NCBI GenBank assembly: GCA_029255685.2
Contig: CM055313.2
Coordinates: forward strand, 24,839,079-24,903,078
Origin: Silene conica
Taxonomy: Eukaryota; Streptophyta; Magnoliopsida; Caryophyllales; Caryophyllaceae
Length of the DNA stretch: 64,000 nt
Reading direction: 5' to 3'
This document shows positions 59,174 through 64,000 of this stretch, piece by piece. The notes under the pieces were generated by a model that ran no database searches, was not told the DNA's origin, and worked only from the letters and a program-made list of their open reading frames with translations. Both the position numbers and the translations under genes were made by a program. How positions within the stretch are numbered: the first letter of the stretch is position 1; each line of letters begins with the position of its first letter.

Positions 59174-61860
59174 CGACATGGCAGTGGTCATACTGACATA
59201 TATTGTTGTTAATCATAGGTTAAAACTTTAAGCAGAACAAGCAACAGATAAAAGATCACAGTAATTAGGACACCCATTTTGACTATTCGACAACACTCTC
59301 GATTAACTCGATCACAACAGATACATTAACAGTGATACAGTTTTCTGGTATGATATACAACTCAGCATTACTCTTTGTGAAAAAAGTCTCCGTAAATGAA
59401 TTATTTGTCATTCTAAAAGCTTTATAGGTGGACAACAGGCAAAGAAAATGACAAACATATAAGTTGGACAATGGTGGTCAATAGTGGTCAAAGACTTCAT
59501 AAATTAACAACTTTAAAAATGTACTATGAAAAAATGTTGATTAATAAATCAAAGTTGACATTTATCAATTATCAAATCATATCTATAAATTGGACAATGG
59601 TGGTCAAAGACTCCCAAGTTTAAATCAGTAGAACACCAAAGTCAACAAAATCAAATTGCACAATTCACAATATAAATTGAACGATTTAAACAGTTAGAGT
59701 AATCCACTTACAGTTCCAGACTGCTGATGTATGTTTCGTCTCACCCAATTGATTTGATGCAGCCCTCGTCCCCAGTCTGCCTGAGGTAGTGGTGGAGGTC
59801 GTGGAGGAAGTCTAGTTTCATTTCCATTTGCATGCGTGTCATGTGGTTCAGACTCTTCCCGTTCTGTGTGCAACAGTTCATGATTTCTTGACACAAAATG
59901 AGGTAAAATTTCATGATGTCCCCAGTCATCAGGAGCATCAGTTTGCCTATCCACATAAGACTGTATTAGCCGGTCTAGGTGCTCACGAAAATCACTGTCA
60001 AGAAGACAGAAGACTGCATTAGCCGGTCCAGTATTATACGAGAATTATTGAATGTGGAAAATCCGAAAATGGATCTTGGATACTGTAATGTACCTCCATT
60101 ATTGTGTCAGCACTGAAGTCTTTCCTCCGTTGGATCATGTCAGACCGCATTTGCTTACCTTTCTCGATATCAAACTTTCTGGCTTTCAAGAACATGTCAG
60201 ATTATACATCCTTCTGTTAACATCTAATTAGACTGAATACTCTCGTGTAATACAGGTCCTCATATGACTACTGCTCTGAGACAGTCTCGTGACCGCCTTA
60301 CAAAAACTAACTGCTCAAGAAAATGTCAGACGGATAAAATTAAAAACAATTGAAATTCCTAGATCAACTCGAAACAAAGAGATGCACTTGAGCAACATAT
60401 GGTAATAATCATGCTTAGAAGGTAAACGTTCCTCCAAAATAAGTAATCAGGTTTTTTCACATAGCCGCAACCACCATTGGATCTGTACATTTCATGCATC
60501 AACCAAAGAGAATTACCAACAACATAAAATACTCTATTTTCAATAACAATTCATATTCCTATAAATTCTAATTACACCTCACTCCCTTACCACCTCCCTT
60601 CAATGTAAAAAAAACCCAGGAGAGGCTAACCTGCATGTTAAACGCCACCATTTGAGCACCGTGGTACCAGACAACCATATGTAGAAAGCAGATGGTAAAA
60701 ATTGCAGTGGAAAAAAGGTCTGGAAACCAATACCAGTGCAGTAATCACAGCATGTTGGGTTTGGTAGTCCCGTGTAGCAGCCATCACAGGTTTCTGGGAT
60801 GCAGCAGCCAAGTAATTCTGGGACTAGCTGTCTGATGCGGGACTGATGTTGAGACTGTTCATCATTTGACAGTATGCTGCACTTACAGTAGCAACATTCG
60901 TCAGTATAGAACCAAATCCTTGAAAACAAAATGCATTCTAACAAGAAATAATTGTAAACAATTAGGGATCAAAATTGCAGAACATTTAGTCAGCTATGTT
61001 AATCGAGATAATCTGCAAAGATAGAAAATATCTGGGGTTATGACTCATGAGGTATATATAACGCTTACGGTCAACTATGTTATTTAAAACTGGGGTTTCC
61101 TTACATATCCTTCCATCAATGCCAGAAAGAAATACATCGTTCAATCATTTATTTACATTTGATTAAAATCTCCGCACAATTCGTAAGAAAAACCCAATTA
61201 ATCATTTGACAAGTACGGTTGTATAAACGAGTGCTTATTAGTTATTATTTGAAATTGAAATCGATCACAGGAATGCAAAACACTTACCATTTTAACAATC
61301 CGACAAACTCCAATATCACAAACTGCAAGTACAAACAAGTTCATCAACAAATCAGATTATGCATACAAACCTTGTTACATTCTTTCGTTGTTATTAATCA
61401 GATTATGCATATCAGGCATTATTGTCTTACCTTTCGTCAAAAAAAAAAGCTTCATACGAATCTACGATAATTAGGCATTAAAACGAAAGGCAGAGCTTCA
61501 TACGCATAGATGAAACAACAATACGAATAGATGAAATAACAATTGAATTGAAATAATAACATTGTCACAATACGAATATGATTATATGTAGGGACGAATA
61601 GATAAACAATTGAATTGAGATAATAACAAAATGATAACAATAATTGAAATTGAAGTATCATACCTATCAGAAATCCCAATCAATTATACTGAACGAATAT
61701 GAATTTCTCCGGCTGAGAAAGAATCAAAGTTGAAATAGGATGAATATCGCGTGAATCAAACCGCTGATGGAGTTTTTTTTTGGGTTTTTTTTTCTGGGAA
61801 TGATGATGAAGGAAGGACGCAGGATGAAGATGATATGAGTACTGTAGAATTATCGTTTTA
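59174..61860. other. CACTA interior, unidentified ORFs
   Basis: Two minus-strand ORFs look more protein-like than background. One at 59694-59954 (with WGHHEILPHFVSRNHELLH) and one at 60600-60944 (Cys-rich, with CCYCKCS and CDGCYTGLPNPTCCDYC). I recognise neither. The rest is AT-rich without signals. Confidence 0.35.
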
Positions 61861-62085
61861 AGCGTGTATAATTAATTAATTAGTATTATTAGCTAGGGTT
61901 TATTAGCTAGGGTGATTAGGCGCTTAATTTGTTTTACCAAATTTCATTATTGCGCTTAAACGAAAGTGTTGAATTGCTTTACCCAAATTTCAATTTGTTT
62001 TTTTATTTTAATTGAAAAGTTTAAGCGCTTAAACGAAATTAATTGGAAAATTTTAGAGATACATATATATTAGGGTTTAAAATTG

Positions 62086-62087
<2 letters not shown>

Positions 62088-62168
<81 letters not shown>
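62088..62168. repeat. (TA)40 tract inside the CACTA element
   Basis: Pure TA between the interior and right subterminal repeats. Unlike the tracts in the first 28 kb, no element of the GGATC-core group is attached to it. Confidence 0.95.
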
Positions 62169-62171
<3 letters not shown>

Positions 62172-62350
62172 TGTTGCACAAGTGTTGCTAGAAAATGCAA
62201 CAATTGTATAATAATGTTGCAATTAAAGTAATATATTGCAACACTTACCTTAAAGTGATGCATTATGTAGGTAATAGGCAACATTTTTAAATAAAGCGTT
62301 GCATAATTAAGTAAAAATTGCAACACAACGCGTAAGTGTTGCACACGAAA
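62165..62350. repeat. Right subterminal repeats of the CACTA element
   Basis: About eight AAGTGTTGC/GCAACACTT motifs, mirroring the left end. Confidence 0.8.
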
Positions 62351-62384
62351 TGTTGCATTAGGTCTCTTTTTGTAGTAGTGGTTG

Positions 62385-63080
62385 GTCGACCGACCAGCTA
62401 GTCCAGTCGGCCGACCAACACCTCAGTCGACCGACCTATGAAGGAGGTCGGCCGACCAAGGCCCTGCTACAGTCGGTCTCGGAATTCACACAATCTACGC
62501 ATATTACTCCCTACATACTAACATATGGAATTTAGCTACTCATGGTAATTGAAATAATAACAATAACATTAATGAAAACGGAATTCATAGCGATCATTAA
62601 TCTATGCATGCAATAACAATAAAGGCTTGGGATTCTAACTTAAGCAATTCTAAAACAATAACAATGAAACTGAAATTAAAAAGAGAATTACCGGAAACAA
62701 GGATTAAGGCAGAAAGGAACGAACTTTATTGATTATTGCGGAAAGATTGATGAACGATGAACAAAACCAAAGAAAAGTGTTTGATGATTATTGAAAGATT
62801 AAAACTAAAACTTGATAGATAAAAGATTGCCTAGATAATCGATAGAAAACTGAATGCCTAACCCTAAACACGAGATTAGCTTAAATAGGCGGAAATAAAG
62901 AATTTTCCAATGACCTAATCACTTGAATGGGCTTTGTGGAATATTCTGGGTCTGCGCTGAGGTCGGTCGACCTGATGATGAGGTCGGTCGACCTGTTGTC
63001 GGGCCTGGTAGATTTATGATCTTTTTATAACAGTCCCCTGGTCGACCGACCTATGTAGTGGGTCGGTCGACTTACTTTCC
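62385..63080. repeat. GGTCGACCGACC palindromes in the solo LTR
   Basis: GGTCGACC, GTCGGTCGACC and variants occur at about 62385, 62410, 62432, 62452, 62962, 62985, 63040 and 63062. They use the same kind of regular palindrome layout as the TCGATCGA arrays but with different sequence. Confidence 0.82.
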
Positions 63081-63350
63081 TGTAGGTAAGCTTTAATTTT
63101 TTCTTGGTTTAACTTCTTGGTTCTTGGTTCGCGCTTCGAGTTGACTTTTCCACGTTCCTTGTTCATGTAAAAATCTCGAGGGCAGTAATTTGGTACAAAA
63201 TCGTCCCTTTTCCGCATAATTCTGCAAAAGAGCACGAAAATACGAAATTAGACAATTGTTGGGAAATAGAGGCTAAAACATAGTAAATGAGCGACCAAAT
63301 GCGTGTAAAAATAGATGTAAAACGTCATAAAATAGAAACGCATCATGCTT

Positions 63351-64000
63351 CCCGTCAGTTGAAAGTTCACGAGGTGAATTATCCGACTCATGATCTTGAG
63401 TTAGCAGTAGTGGTGTTTGCTCTTAAGTTGTGGCGACACTACCTTTATGGAGTCTCTTGCAACATTTATACGGATCATAAGAGCTTGAAGTATATCTTCA
63501 CTCAGAGGGATCTTAACATGAGGCAGAGACGTTGATTAGAGTTGCTGAATGACTATAAGATCGAGCTGCAGTATCATGAGGGTAAGACAAACGTGGTTGC
63601 TGAAGCCTTAAGTCGCAAGGTGTGTCACGTTATGAATTCGGTTTTGGTGTTACCTGATGACTTAAGTCGAGAGTTCCAGAAGATGAGCCTTGAGGGAGTT
63701 CTTCCTGGTAGCTTAGATTTAAGTGCGATGGTTGCTGAACCCGAGATTCTTAGTGAGATTCGAGTTAAGCAAAGAGAAGATGAATTCCTTGAAGGAGTTC
63801 GTGTCGCCAGGGGCGAAGGTCGCACTGAGGGCTTCGACGTTGGACCTGATGATGGTATGCGATTCCTTGGTCGTTGGTGTGTACCTAGTTGTGAGATCTT
63901 AAAGGGTAAGATTCTCAAGGAGGCTCATATTTCTCTCTATTCGGTTCACCCTGATTACGATAAGATGTACAAGGATCTGAAACTACATTTTTGGTGGCTG
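63351..64000 (+). pseudogene. Chromovirus RNase H C-terminal part and integrase start
   Basis: Continues from 56266: [19 protein letters not shown], then [20 protein letters not shown] are RNase H. The codon after MRQRR is TGA (63533) where the family has Trp, a nonsense change. The frame continues LELLNDYKIELQYHEGK, then to the integrase zinc-binding region (ILKEAHISLYSVHPDYDKMY, then LHFWW) at the window edge. Catalytic integrase lies outside. Confidence 0.9.

Larger units (their letters stand above)
56811..62380. mobile_element. Non-autonomous CACTA element with captured exons (Pack-CACTA)
   Basis: 5.57 kb. Ends are CACTACTACA and, inverted at the right, CACTACTACAAAAAGAG. The 3-base target duplication GTT is at 56808-56810 and 62381-62383. 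Subterminal regions (56820-57240 and 62165-62350) carry about a dozen GCAACACTT motifs in both directions, as expected for CACTA transposase binding. No transposase is visible. The interior has exons of at least two host genes on the minus strand. A (TA)n tract lies at 62088-62168. Confidence 0.85.
56267..63345 (-). mobile_element. Solo LTR of an Athila/Tat-like element, split by a CACTA transposon
   Basis: Flanked by TGCTT on both sides (56262-56266 and 63346-63350). On the minus strand it starts TGATGCG and ends CGACGGGTGTCA, the same style as the LTR at 36275. Without the CACTA it is about 1.5 kb. No internal region or second LTR exists, so it is a solo LTR. It holds its own palindromes, GGTCGACCGACC type, at 62385-62460 and 62960-63080. 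Short ORFs inside it are not supported. Confidence 0.78.
51340..64000 (+). mobile_element. Tekay/Del-like chromovirus (Ty3-gypsy), interrupted, 3' end outside window
   Basis: 5' LTR 51340-53700, Met-tRNA primer site, gag, protease, reverse transcriptase, RNase H and the beginning of integrase. It is inserted in the tail of the Athila/Tat-like element. The pentamer before it is CCTGC; its duplicate should lie after the 3' LTR, outside the window. A solo LTR with a nested CACTA splits RNase H. Gag carries an in-frame TAG, RT a one-base insertion, and RNase H a nonsense codon, so it is inactive. Clade assignment is from LTR length, two-knuckle gag and gene order. Confidence 0.85.

Noticed and set aside
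56267..63345. Complete LTR retrotransposon nested in the chromovirus
   Set aside because: The two ends do not form a direct repeat. The ends and length (minus the CACTA) fit one solo LTR instead.

Overview
This window is repeat-dominated nuclear DNA of a flowering plant, and I see no bacterial or organellar genes. The evidence is nested LTR retrotransposons with plant-type primer binding sites (initiator Met-tRNA and Asp-tRNA), a MULE, a CACTA element, a Helitron candidate, SINEs, a LINE piece, and fragments of plant nuclear genes (copper ATPase PAA1/HMA6, a nucleoporin, prefoldin subunit 6, NAD synthetase, a WDR3-like protein). I suspect a eudicot with a large genome, perhaps Caryophyllales, but the order is a guess. 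Only one stretch (about 28.58-29.27 kb) looks like a possible host gene outside a transposon, and it carries an apparent frameshift.

Region 1 (1-28.5 kb) is an almost gap-free row of mobile elements separated only by (TA)n tracts. About eleven have inverted ends built on one core, GGATCNNRTGAG, followed by a motif that differs by family and is repeated two or three times (GAGAACGA, GAGAACC, GAGTCCA or GAGGCCG). Five hold the same A/T-rich tandem array, and several carry exon-like pieces of host genes. They resemble the microsatellite-targeting Micron elements described from rice, but are larger and carry cargo. Later insertions into the row are a gag-only copia element (953-9124), a solo LTR of the same family (16083-17265) and a 5'-truncated LINE (20433-21380). 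The row ends with a 4.6 kb MULE (23838-28430), also sitting in a TA tract, whose transposase gene is damaged.

Region 2 (28.5-36.3 kb) has the possible host gene, two MITEs, a Helitron candidate (30953-33469), two tRNA-derived SINE-like units and AT-rich unclassified DNA.

Region 3 (36.3-64 kb) is a nest. The outermost layer is an Athila/Tat-like element (36275-51339) with gag, protease and a downstream ORF but no reverse transcriptase or integrase. A complete gag-only copia element (40561-48810, TSD ATAAA) sits in its protease reading frame. A Tekay/Del-like chromovirus (51340 to beyond the window) follows. Its RNase H is split by a solo LTR (56267-63345, TSD TGCTT), which is itself split by a CACTA element (56811-62380, TSD GTT) carrying NAD synthetase and WDR3-like exons.

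The least ordinary signals are the row of TA-flanked elements with a shared modular end and gene cargo, two arrays of hairpins whose stems vary in a compensated way around a constant loop (1-344 and 52.17-53.01 kb), and short palindromes (CTCGATCGAG or GGTCGACC type) repeated inside Athila/Tat-like elements. All boundaries and similarities were judged by eye; no alignment or database search was run.
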